A stretch of DNA of 64,000 nt. Source: an uncultured Flavobacteriales bacterium (GTDB lineage: Bacteria > Bacteroidota > Bacteroidia > Flavobacteriales > Flavobacteriaceae). Below the pieces are notes generated by a model. That model was given only the letters and a program-made list of their open reading frames with translations, ran no database searches and was not told the origin of the DNA. The DNA lies in assembly GCA_913063255.1 (NCBI GenBank), contig CAJXYJ010000003.1, positions 1-64,000 on the forward strand, read 5' to 3'. Below, in pieces: positions 11,223 to 20,213 of this stretch (positions are counted from its first letter, which is position 1; each line of letters opens with the position of its first letter). Made by a program: the position numbers and the translations under genes.

Positions 11223-11587
11223 CGTGCATAATGAATAATATAACTAATCATTCCCCAAAGAATACATTCGCTATCCAAGGGATGTTTCGGAAACCGAATC
11301 ACTTTAAATTCTCCATCGATAACCACCAATACCAAATCGTTTTTCTTAGGCGATAATGATCGATCTATCAACAACACATCCTTATCCAAAATATGATAAT
11401 GAGATAGCTCATCTCCATCGATACGAACAAAAAAAGTAGCATCTTTATTCGTAATGAGTTCTTTATGCAAATCGATACTTGGTTCCGCATAGTGTGTGGC
11501 AGGACTAGGAAAACCCGTTTGCTTAGACACTTCTGGAGCGTGTCTATTTTTAACCTTAGTAAGTTTTCCTGATGAGAATATTTTCAT
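11219..11587 (-). CDS. umuD: UmuD-like S24 autoprotease
   Basis: FPSPATHYAEPSIDLHKELI; 4-nt overlap with umuC. Confidence 0.93.
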   Translation of the reverse strand: MKIFSSGKLTKVKNRHAPEVSKQTGFPSPATHYAEPSIDLHKELITNKDATFFVRIDGDELSHYHILDKDVLLIDRSLSPKKNDLVLVVIDGEFKVIRFPKHPLDSECILWGMISYIIHYAR

Positions 11588-11620
11588 AGTTCAAAATTAT
11601 GGATTATTTCCCGATTAATA

Positions 11621-11633
11621 TGGAATTATTCCA
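11621..11633. promoter_or_regulatory. Perfect palindrome upstream of umuD, candidate SOS operator
   Basis: TGGAATTATTCCA, 33 bp upstream of the umuD start. Confidence 0.35.
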
Positions 11634-11675
11634 AGTTGTTTAAAAAAAATAATCTTTCCGTAAACAATAAACAAT

Positions 11676-11683
11676 TACATTTG
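11676..11683 (+). promoter_or_regulatory. Bacteroidetes -7 box upstream of sdaA
   Basis: TACATTTG matches TAnnTTTG; 17 bp before the ATG. Confidence 0.45.
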
Positions 11684-11700
11684 TCACCCAAATATTATCT

Positions 11701-13125
11701 ATGGAAAGTATTAGTGTTTTCGATATGCTTAAAATTGGTGTGGGACCTTCCAGCTCACACACGCTTGGCCCATGGCGGGCAGCAGGTCGTTGGATCGATG
11801 AATTAAAATCCGAAGGGCATTTTGAAAACATTGAATCGATTACTGTTGATCTCTATGGTTCTTTATCGCTTACGGGAAAAGGTCATGCCACAGACATTGC
11901 CGTCATGCTAGGGCTATCTGGTTTTGACCCTGTGACCTTTCCTATCGAGAATATGGATACGGTAATTAGTGCCATAACCAATACAGGTAAGTTAAAACTT
12001 AATGGTGAAGTTGAAATTGGTTTTCTTCCGAAAGAGAATATTATTTTTAATCGAAATTTTTTAGATTTTCATCCCAACGGAATTACTTTTAACACCTTCC
12101 TAAAAGATGGTGCAAAAGAATCGTCTACTTTCTATTCTATCGGGGGTGGATTTGTGGTAAAAGAAGATCGAAAGCGAGAAAAGAAAAAGATTGAAAAATT
12201 CTCTCATTTCCCTTTTCCTATTGAAAAAGCAACCGAATTACTTTCATACTGCAAAACGGAAGGAAAATCCATTTCTCAAATTGTATTAGAAAATGAAGAA
12301 TCACTTTGCGTTCCAGTAGAGATAGATTCAAAATTAAAAGATATTTGGGAAGTAATGCTCAATTCTATGTACACAGGATGCCATACCGAGGGTAAGCTTC
12401 CAGGAGGATTAAATGTACAAAGAAGAGCTTACGACACCAACAAAACACTTCTTGGAGAAGCAAACTATAGCAATGCTCAAGAATGGCTAGAAACCATACG
12501 AAATACCGAAGTGAAATTTAGACAGATTTTAAAATGGGTTTCTTGTTTTGCATTATCGGTAAACGAGGTAAATGCATCGCTAGGAAGAGTAGTAACTGCC
12601 CCAACAAATGGTAGCGCAGGTGTTATTCCGTCGGTATTGATGTATTATTTAGTGATAGAAAATCACGATGCTGGGTTCGAGGAAATTAAAAAATTCTTAT
12701 TGGTCAGTGGCGAAATTGGCAGTTTATTTAAAAAAGGAGCCACCATTTCGGCAGCTATGGGAGGATGTCAAGCAGAAATTGGAGTTTCCTCTGCAATGGC
12801 GGCAGGAGCATTAACCGAGCTTATGGGAGGCACCCCAGAACAAGTACTTATGGCAAGTGAAATTGCTATGGAACATCATCTAGGATTAACCTGTGATCCT
12901 ATTGCTGGTTTGGTACAAATTCCCTGTATAGAGCGAAATGCCATGGGAGCCATAAAGGCAATAAATGCTTGCGAAATGGCACTAGATGGTGATCCTGCTC
13001 ATGCAAAAATTCCACTGGATAAGGTTATCGAAACTATGTGGGAAACCGCAAAAGACATGAACTCAAAATACAAAGAAACCAGCGAAGGTGGCTTGGCTGT
13101 AAAAGTAAGTCTAAGTGATTGCTAG
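11701..13125 (+). CDS. sdaA: L-serine ammonia-lyase
   Basis: MESISVFDMLKIGVGPSSSHTLGPWRAA; CxxEGKLPGGLNVQRRA. Confidence 0.96.
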   Translation: MESISVFDMLKIGVGPSSSHTLGPWRAAGRWIDELKSEGHFENIESITVDLYGSLSLTGKGHATDIAVMLGLSGFDPVTFPIENMDTVISAITNTGKLKLNGEVEIGFLPKENIIFNRNFLDFHPNGITFNTFLKDGAKESSTFYSIGGGFVVKEDRKREKKKIEKFSHFPFPIEKATELLSYCKTEGKSISQIVLENEESLCVPVEIDSKLKDIWEVMLNSMYTGCHTEGKLPGGLNVQRRAYDTNKTLLGEANYSNAQEWLETIRNTEVKFRQILKWVSCFALSVNEVNASLGRVVTAPTNGSAGVIPSVLMYYLVIENHDAGFEEIKKFLLVSGEIGSLFKKGATISAAMGGCQAEIGVSSAMAAGALTELMGGTPEQVLMASEIAMEHHLGLTCDPIAGLVQIPCIERNAMGAIKAINACEMALDGDPAHAKIPLDKVIETMWETAKDMNSKYKETSEGGLAVKVSLSDC

Positions 13126-13126
13126 C

Positions 13127-13591
13127 CTATTCCTGATTACAACTAGATCTTCTTCGAGAATCTATTAAATGAACAATTTTCCATCCATCATCTGTTTTAG
13201 CTAATGTAAAAGCATTGGCACCACAATGGCTAAAATCACCATTGAACCAAAATTCATAAGGAGTCCATACATGTGCTAGATTACCATCTATTTGCACTTT
13301 ATAATCTAATAATCGCTCCTCCCATTTTTGGTCTTCGGGACGTTCTGCGATGGCTTTTATAAAATCATCCATCATACCGTCTTTAACCATGTTTTCTCCA
13401 TCTTTTGAAGCATATACAGTTTGGGTAACAATGTTCCCTAAGATAACCGACTTCATTTGAATGGTATCTCCTTTATGAAAACCTTCAAAAAAAGTGTCGA
13501 TAACCCCCTTAGCTTCAGCTTCGGAAAATGAACTTTGAGAAAAAGAAAGGCTTGTTGCTAAAAAGCATAGTGCTAGTAAAAAAAACTTCAT
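13127..13591 (-). CDS. Secreted NTF2/SnoaL-like protein
   Basis: Start at MKFFLLALCFLATSLSFSQ rather than the upstream ORF start; small NTF2-like sequence. Confidence 0.65.
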   Translation of the reverse strand: MKFFLLALCFLATSLSFSQSSFSEAEAKGVIDTFFEGFHKGDTIQMKSVILGNIVTQTVYASKDGENMVKDGMMDDFIKAIAERPEDQKWEERLLDYKVQIDGNLAHVWTPYEFWFNGDFSHCGANAFTLAKTDDGWKIVHLIDSRRRSSCNQE

Positions 13592-13651
13592 ATTTAAATA
13601 ATTTAATGTGTGTTTCAAAATTAGTACATTTACCGTCCAATTTGTTACACT

Positions 13652-14470
13652 ATGTCTATAGCTAAAAAAGAATACAAACGTATTACCACCAAAACTTTGG
13701 TGGACATGAAAAGTAAGGGTGAAAAAATATCGATGCTGACGGCATACGATTATACCATGGCAAGAATTGTAGATAATGCAGGAATCGATGTGATTTTGGT
13801 TGGTGACTCTGCGTCTAATGTTATGGCAGGTCATGAAACCACCTTGCCTATTACTTTAGATCAAATGATTTATCATGCTTCTTCCGTAGTAAGAGGAGTT
13901 AAAAGAAGTTTAATTGTAGTCGATTTGCCTTTTGGAACCTACCAAAGTGACCCTAAAGAAGCCTTGCGCTCTGCCATTCGAATTATGAAAGAAAGTGGTG
14001 GGCATGCAGTAAAATTAGAAGGCGGGAAAGAAATTAAAGATTCTGTTAAGCGTATTTTAAATGCTGGAATTCCAGTGATGGGACACCTTGGTCTTACGCC
14101 ACAATCCATTTATAAATTTGGAACTTATACCGTTCGAGCGAAAGAAGATGCAGAAGCAGAGCAATTAAAAAAGGATGCATTATTACTTGAAAAAGCAGGA
14201 TGTTTTGCTATTGTATTGGAAAAAGTGCCAGCAAAACTTGCCGAGGAAGTAGCAAAGAGTTTGCAAATCCCTATTATAGGTATTGGTGCAGGAAATGGAG
14301 TAGACGGTCAAGTTTTAGTAACCCACGATATGCTGGGAATGACACACGAATTTAATCCTCGCTTTTTAAGACGCTATTTAGACATGTATGATGGAATGAC
14401 AACCGCTTTCCAGAAATATAAAGAAGATGTGAAGAGTGGTGATTTCCCAAATGAAGATGAGCAATACTAA
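13652..14470 (+). CDS. panB: 3-methyl-2-oxobutanoate hydroxymethyltransferase
   Basis: [45 protein letters not shown]. Confidence 0.98.
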   Translation: MSIAKKEYKRITTKTLVDMKSKGEKISMLTAYDYTMARIVDNAGIDVILVGDSASNVMAGHETTLPITLDQMIYHASSVVRGVKRSLIVVDLPFGTYQSDPKEALRSAIRIMKESGGHAVKLEGGKEIKDSVKRILNAGIPVMGHLGLTPQSIYKFGTYTVRAKEDAEAEQLKKDALLLEKAGCFAIVLEKVPAKLAEEVAKSLQIPIIGIGAGNGVDGQVLVTHDMLGMTHEFNPRFLRRYLDMYDGMTTAFQKYKEDVKSGDFPNEDEQY

Positions 14471-14474
14471 TACA

Positions 14475-14523
14475 GTGAGTAGTGAGTAGTGAGTAGTGAG
14501 TAGTGAGTAGTGAGTAGTGAGTA
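14475..14523. repeat. 7-bp microsatellite (GTGAGTA)x7
   Basis: Exactly seven perfect tandem copies between panB and the rluA-like gene. Confidence 0.97.
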
Positions 14524-14538
14524 AACAAAATAATAAAA

Positions 14539-15237
14539 TTGTCTTCAAAAATAATTTCAAATAAGGATAATCTTCAAATATTGTTTGAAGACAATCATAT
14601 CATCGCAGTAAACAAACGCGTAGGTGATATTGTACAAGGGGATAAAACTGGGGATGCCCCTCTTTCAGAAATTGTAAAACAATATATCGCTGAAAAATAC
14701 AATAAACCTGGGGCTGTATTTTTGGGAGTGGTACACCGCCTAGATAGACCCACTAGTGGAATTGTTATTTTTGCTCGAACCACAAAGGCATTAACAAGAT
14801 TAAATAAATTGTTTTCTGAACGTAAAACCCAAAAATCTTATTGGGCTGTGGTAAAGAATTCTCCACCCAAAAAAGCGGATACCTTAACCCATTACTTAAA
14901 ACGAAATCCAAAACAAAACAAATCGTATGCTAATAGTAATGAGGTTCCAGATAGTAAAAAAGCCATTTTAGATTATCAAGTAATAAAAAATCTTGATCGC
15001 TATACTTTACTCGAAATAGATTTGAAAACTGGGAGGCATCATCAAATTCGTTCGCAGCTTTCTGCTATAGGTTGCCCTATTAAAGGAGATTTAAAATATG
15101 GATTTAACAGAAGTAATCCAGATGGCGGAATTCATTTACACGCAAGGAAATTAGTTTTTATTCACCCAGTAAAAAAAGAAGAAATTTCTATAGTAGCTCC
15201 AACTCCTAAGGATCCCATTTGGAATGCCTGCAATTAG
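14539..15237 (+). CDS. RluA-family pseudouridine synthase
   Basis: VVHRLDRPTSGIVIFARTTKAL; TGRHHQIRSQLSAIG; apparent TTG start. Confidence 0.94.
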   Translation: MSSKIISNKDNLQILFEDNHIIAVNKRVGDIVQGDKTGDAPLSEIVKQYIAEKYNKPGAVFLGVVHRLDRPTSGIVIFARTTKALTRLNKLFSERKTQKSYWAVVKNSPPKKADTLTHYLKRNPKQNKSYANSNEVPDSKKAILDYQVIKNLDRYTLLEIDLKTGRHHQIRSQLSAIGCPIKGDLKYGFNRSNPDGGIHLHARKLVFIHPVKKEEISIVAPTPKDPIWNACN

Positions 15238-15887
15238 ATTGTTATTAGTTTTTTCTTCAAACCAAAAATAACAAGCCCTACCCTATTTTTAACTTTGAAC
15301 TTTTTAAAAAGTTCATTTCGGTAATTATCAACCGTTTTAGGGCTTACATTCATTTTATCTGCAATTTCGTTATAAGTTAATTCACTACATGCATATTGCA
15401 GAAAGGTTAATTCTGTATCTTTCAATAAAAAAGTATGGGTTCCTTCTTTTGGTTTTAATGAATCTATTAATGCTGCTGTCACTTTTTCTGAATGGTAATA
15501 GCCTTTATCCATCACTTCATTTAAGGCTACTCTTAAGGTTTCTGGATGGATGTCTTTTAACAAATAGCCATTGGCTCCTTTACTCAACATTTTCAAAACC
15601 ATTTGCTCATCATCGTCCATAGACAAAGCCAATACTTTAATGTCTGGATGATTTTTATTTAACCACTCCATGGTTTCATAACCATTCATTATTGGCATAT
15701 TAACGTCTAACAATATAACATCTGGGATAGATTCCTGCTCCATTTTCTGCTGCAAATCTAAACCATTCTTAGCATGGTATAAGACATGATAACCCGAAAA
15801 CATTTCGATCAAACTCTTTAAAGAATTTGCTACCAACAAATGATCATCGACAATTACTAAATTATATTCTTTCCTATTCTGGTTCAT
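15234..15887 (-). CDS. LuxR/NarL-family response regulator
   Basis: Receiver (LLDVNMPIMNGYE) plus HTH (LTYNEIADKMNVSPKTVDNYRNELF). Confidence 0.95.
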   Translation of the reverse strand: MNQNRKEYNLVIVDDHLLVANSLKSLIEMFSGYHVLYHAKNGLDLQQKMEQESIPDVILLDVNMPIMNGYETMEWLNKNHPDIKVLALSMDDDEQMVLKMLSKGANGYLLKDIHPETLRVALNEVMDKGYYHSEKVTAALIDSLKPKEGTHTFLLKDTELTFLQYACSELTYNEIADKMNVSPKTVDNYRNELFKKFKVKNRVGLVIFGLKKKLITI

Positions 15888-16680
15888 CTGGGTAGGGATA
15901 AATTAAGGTTAAATTGGTTCCTTTTCCAACTTCTGAAGTTAATAAATATTTTGCGTTTAATAATTCTGCTCTTCCTTTTATGGTTTGCAAACCAGAACTT
16001 TCTGTTTTTTGTAAGGGATCAAATCCAACCCCATCATCTTCAGCAGTAATTACTAATTCGTCTTTTTTATAATGAAGAGTTATGTTCAGTTTTTTGGCTT
16101 TGGAGTGTTTCATTACATTAGACAAACATTCTTGATACATTCTAAAAATTAATATCTCATGTTCGCTTTTAATATAGACTTCTTCTCCTTTAATTTTAAA
16201 AGTAGCCGATAAATATTTCAATCTATTAAATCGTTCCACTTCAATTTTTAAGGATCTTACTAATCCGTTATTCTGAATTACATCGTTATTCAATGTTTTG
16301 GAAAGGTTTCGTATTTCTTGTACCGTTTCTGAAACTACAGACTTAGTGTCTTCTATTTGTTCTTTAATACTATCTGGCGCCTTAGTTAACATGATGTTAA
16401 GTTGCATACTCACCACAGAAAGTAATTGCCCGACATTATCGTGTAGCTCCCAGGCAATATTTTTAAAGGTTTGCTCTTGTATTTCTAATTGCGTGTTTGC
16501 CAGTTCTTTTTCAAACCTCTGCTTGGCTTCTAAACGCTCCAATAATAATTTATTTTTTCTTTTCTGAAAAGCAATAAAGAATACGATAACAAAGAGCAGT
16601 AATAAAAATATTACCGCAATTGCATAGACAATCAATACGATTGTTTCTGGATTGATTAAGTTGCTTTTTTCTTGGTACAT
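15874..16680 (-). CDS. Sensor histidine kinase (HisKA_3 type), single TM
   Basis: NIAWELHDNVGQLLSVVSMQLN; EDDGVGFDP; overlaps the downstream RR. Confidence 0.93.
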   Translation of the reverse strand: MYQEKSNLINPETIVLIVYAIAVIFLLLLFVIVFFIAFQKRKNKLLLERLEAKQRFEKELANTQLEIQEQTFKNIAWELHDNVGQLLSVVSMQLNIMLTKAPDSIKEQIEDTKSVVSETVQEIRNLSKTLNNDVIQNNGLVRSLKIEVERFNRLKYLSATFKIKGEEVYIKSEHEILIFRMYQECLSNVMKHSKAKKLNITLHYKKDELVITAEDDGVGFDPLQKTESSGLQTIKGRAELLNAKYLLTSEVGKGTNLTLIYPYPDEPE

Positions 16681-17372
16681 ATAATAAAGCCTAAAATAAA
16701 AGTGAAATACATAAATATATTAGCAAAAAGATAAATATTGATTTTTACATTTACAAACAACTCATTTATTCTTTCAAAATAAATTGAAAAAATACTTAAA
16801 GGAGTAGTACACATATTAAACCCTAACAGCCCTATTGAAATATAAAAAGGCAAGTACTTTTTAAAATTTATTATTTTATCACTTTTAAGTAAATCAAAGT
16901 AAAATAAAATAATTGCAAATAACAATAAAATTGTCCCTAAGGTAACTGTATAAATAGAATCTCTTATAAAAAACGTGTCACTTGCTATCAAAATTAATGT
17001 TCCTATTATTACATATACTATATTTATAATATTCAATGTTTTTTTGATTTTATTTTTTTTCAATAAAGAGGTGAAAAAATACAGAAAAAAAGAATAATCA
17101 ACTAATAAATATATGTTGAATAGCCAATAATTTTGCTCAAAACCTGTATCTTTTGTAAAGCCAAAATACTCATATTTAGTAAAGTAAGCTATTGTCGTAT
17201 ACATTGCTATAGTTTCAGTAATAACCGTAAACCATAAAAAGTATACTAAATACTTAAAAACCTTATGTGCATAAGGTTTTTTAAGTATATAATAGCTGCC
17301 AGTTATTGCTGCAATAATTTCCAGCATATGTATAGGAATTATTCTAAAAAGATATGTTTGAAAATAATCCAA
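16656..17372 (-). CDS. Polytopic membrane protein (paralogue of the next gene)
   Basis: Multiple hydrophobic helices; shared KYEYFGFxKDT motif; overlaps the HK start by 25 bp. Confidence 0.75.
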   Translation of the reverse strand: MDYFQTYLFRIIPIHMLEIIAAITGSYYILKKPYAHKVFKYLVYFLWFTVITETIAMYTTIAYFTKYEYFGFTKDTGFEQNYWLFNIYLLVDYSFFLYFFTSLLKKNKIKKTLNIINIVYVIIGTLILIASDTFFIRDSIYTVTLGTILLLFAIILFYFDLLKSDKIINFKKYLPFYISIGLLGFNMCTTPLSIFSIYFERINELFVNVKINIYLFANIFMYFTFILGFIICTKKKAT

Positions 17373-17417
17373 ATTATTGCTTTTTCATTTTTCAATTATT
17401 AAATTATTAAATTAAGA

Positions 17418-18170
17418 TTACAAAGGTTTTAGTTTTGTCTCTTTCTTGGCACAAACTAAAAATCCAATGATAAATGCGGTGTACATAAAAATGTTTGAAA
17501 AAATTAAAATATTCGTTTTAACTTCAATGAACAGTCTGTTTTCTTCAGAAAAATATTTTGAAAAAATATCTAATGGTGTCATACAAAGATTAAACACCAA
17601 TACCCCAATAGATACATAAATTGGTAAGTATTTTTTTAAATTAATTATTTTATCACTTTTAAGAATGTTAAAATAAAAAAGAATGACTGATATTAAAACT
17701 AATAAACTACCTATAATTGTTGAGAACAGAGAATAATCATTAAAAAACACACCACTATAAAGTAAATTTATTAATCCAAAGACTAAAAATAAAAAGATTA
17801 AAGTTTTTAGCACTTTTTTTTCTTTAGCCTTTTGTAAAAAGCTCCTAAAATAATAGATAAAAAAACTATAACTTACTAATAAATAAATATTATAGAGCCA
17901 TATATTATTTTCAATAACGGTGTCTTTAATAAATCCAAAATACTCATACTTAGAAAAATAAGCAAATGGTGCATAAATCCCAATCACCTCAACAAAAAAA
18001 GTAAACCATAAGAAGTAAACCAGAAAATAATCACTTTTGTTTAAGCTTACTTTTTTATTAAGGTAATAAATACCTGCTAATGCAGCTATTAACTCTAAGC
18101 TATAACCTATAAGGGAATTAGCTAAGTATTGAAAAAAATATTCCAATATTAATAAGCATGTGGTGGCCAA
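17418..18170 (-). CDS. Polytopic membrane protein
   Basis: Paralogue of 16656-17372: KYEYFGFIKDTVIENNIWLYNIYLLVSYSFF. Confidence 0.75.
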   Translation of the reverse strand: MATTCLLILEYFFQYLANSLIGYSLELIAALAGIYYLNKKVSLNKSDYFLVYFLWFTFFVEVIGIYAPFAYFSKYEYFGFIKDTVIENNIWLYNIYLLVSYSFFIYYFRSFLQKAKEKKVLKTLIFLFLVFGLINLLYSGVFFNDYSLFSTIIGSLLVLISVILFYFNILKSDKIINLKKYLPIYVSIGVLVFNLCMTPLDIFSKYFSEENRLFIEVKTNILIFSNIFMYTAFIIGFLVCAKKETKLKPL

Positions 18171-18505
18171 TCACCTTGATGTCTGTCTAATGCATCAATC
18201 CCATAATTATTGGCAGATGTACTATCATCACTTTCAGTTGCATTTAAAAAAACAGTAGCTTTATTAGGCTCCACAGTATTATTAGCAGCAAAATATACTC
18301 TTATTCCTGGATTATTAAATCCTTGTTTTTTCGACTCTACTTTTACATAATCTATAAACTCTTGTATTTCGTCAATACTAAAAGTTACAGAACAACTATC
18401 TATAGAGCCAGTGGAGCTTTTAATATCTTTTGCTTGGTTGTTGTTCCAGTTTGCTTGTAGTACTTTAGCATCTGCAACAGGGATGCAGTTTTTTGGTTTT
18501 GACAT
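18149..18505 (-). CDS. Hypothetical protein, 118 aa
   Basis: Intact ORF overlapping the downstream membrane-protein gene. Confidence 0.7.
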   Translation of the reverse strand: MSKPKNCIPVADAKVLQANWNNNQAKDIKSSTGSIDSCSVTFSIDEIQEFIDYVKVESKKQGFNNPGIRVYFAANNTVEPNKATVFLNATESDDSTSANNYGIDALDRHQGDWPPHAY

Positions 18506-18644
18506 TTTAATTTGGTTTTAGTTAAACGTTTTTAAATATAGGAAAAAAAATAACGCAAACGAGTTTTTAAATAAAAAAGGATCATCAATTAGTGCCCCTC
18601 TTTATTATATAGCCTCTTTATTTAATTATTGGCTGGAGTCGTTT

Positions 18645-20018
18645 TTATTTTTTAACTACTTTTTGTATTCCAAAATCGCCATTTATGTCTTTTATTTTTA
18701 TAAAATATATACCTTGACTTACATTTGATAAATCCATATCATTCTTATTTGAATTTGATAAAATTAATTGTCCAAAAACAGTATAAACTTCTATTTGAGA
18801 AATAGCTGTTTTAGACTGTACTGTTATTACCCCTGAAGTTGGTGATGGATAAACAGAAAAATCTACTAAAATATTTTCGTTTACCGATAAAATACACTTC
18901 TCATACATATTCTCATACCATGCTATTGTATTGTCAAGTACAGAAGCTGAAAGGACATCTATACACTCATACCCGTCTATATCTTCGGCATGAACTGATA
19001 CCGGAAAATCAACATTTGATGTTATAATATGTCTTGTAAACTCCCCATCTCCTTTATTAACATAGGCAACTATTTCACTATCCAATAATAGAGCGGCAAG
19101 GAAATCCATATCCTTATCTCCATCAATATCAATTGCATAAACAAATACGGCACCTCCAGCTTGAACATCTATTATGTCGGTATCAAATGGTCCTGCCCCA
19201 TCCGTATTTTCATGCCAAGCTATTGTATTATCAAATTGAGATGCCGAAACTAAATCCATATCACCATCTTCATCAAAATCTCCAGAAGATACTGATGCTG
19301 CACCATCCCTATTAGATTCTACTACATGTCTTGTCCAACTATTTCCTGCTCCATCTGTATTTTCATGCCAAGTTATTTCATCTCCCACATAGGAAGCTGC
19401 AGCTACATCAAAATCTCCATCTCCATCTATATCTACAGCGTGAACTGAAATTGCTTGATTTTCATCCTCTGAAATGATACGTTGATTCGTATTTATATCT
19501 CCAAAATCACCTTTTCCTAAATTTTTATACCAGACAAATTTATGATCGAAAGCAGAAGCGGAAATCACATCATCCCATCCATCTCCATCTATATCGGCTA
19601 CATCAAGAAACCTGGGTCCATCTGTATTTGCCTGGGCGGTGATAAGTTGTTGTGGCCCAAAATTACCATCTCCATCATTTTCATGCCAAACTAATTTATC
19701 ATCATCTCTTGAAGGATAAAGCACATCCATATCACCATCTCCATTAATATCAGCGGCAAATACTTGATAGGGTCTATCTACATTTGTTGATATATTATGT
19801 TGTTCAAAATTTTCACTAGTACCATCGTTTTCCCACCAATCTATAGAGTTCCCACCAGTAGCAGCAGAAAGTACATCCATATCTCCATCACCATTAATAT
19901 CTGCTGTAAAAACAGATCCTGCCTCGAATACCTCTGTTGAAATGATATGTTCTAGCCATTGGGCGTTTATATTAAAACATACACTTGTCATAAATAATAA
20001 AAATAGTTTTGTTTTCAT
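18645..20018 (-). CDS. T9SS-secreted VCBS/FG-GAP repeat protein
   Basis: Repeated DINGDGDMDVLSAxxxDNxIxWxEN units; C-terminal sorting domain. Confidence 0.92.
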   Translation of the reverse strand: MKTKLFLLFMTSVCFNINAQWLEHIISTEVFEAGSVFTADINGDGDMDVLSAATGGNSIDWWENDGTSENFEQHNISTNVDRPYQVFAADINGDGDMDVLYPSRDDDKLVWHENDGDGNFGPQQLITAQANTDGPRFLDVADIDGDGWDDVISASAFDHKFVWYKNLGKGDFGDINTNQRIISEDENQAISVHAVDIDGDGDFDVAAASYVGDEITWHENTDGAGNSWTRHVVESNRDGAASVSSGDFDEDGDMDLVSASQFDNTIAWHENTDGAGPFDTDIIDVQAGGAVFVYAIDIDGDKDMDFLAALLLDSEIVAYVNKGDGEFTRHIITSNVDFPVSVHAEDIDGYECIDVLSASVLDNTIAWYENMYEKCILSVNENILVDFSVYPSPTSGVITVQSKTAISQIEVYTVFGQLILSNSNKNDMDLSNVSQGIYFIKIKDINGDFGIQKVVKK

Positions 20019-20213
20019 TTTGATTGTATTTAAAGATTAGTAATAAGCCTTACTAAAATTAAAGAAAACTATTTTGAAGAAATTGTAAAAAATATCTATT
20101 TACTTGTATTTTTTAAGCACAAACTTGTAATTATTAAGCATATAGAAAATAAAAATTATAATGAGGGTCGTTTAAAATAAAGTTTCTCAACCTTTTAAGC
20201 AGAGAAAGAAGGG

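Noticed and set aside
13592-13834. N-terminal extension of the NTF2-like ORF in the supplied track
   Set aside because: Overlaps panB in antisense; the signal peptide MKFFLLALCFLATSLSFSQ marks the real start
14378-14560. Minus-strand ORF with TTHYSLLTTHYSLL
   Set aside because: Direct by-product of the (GTGAGTA)7 microsatellite and the panB antisense; not a gene
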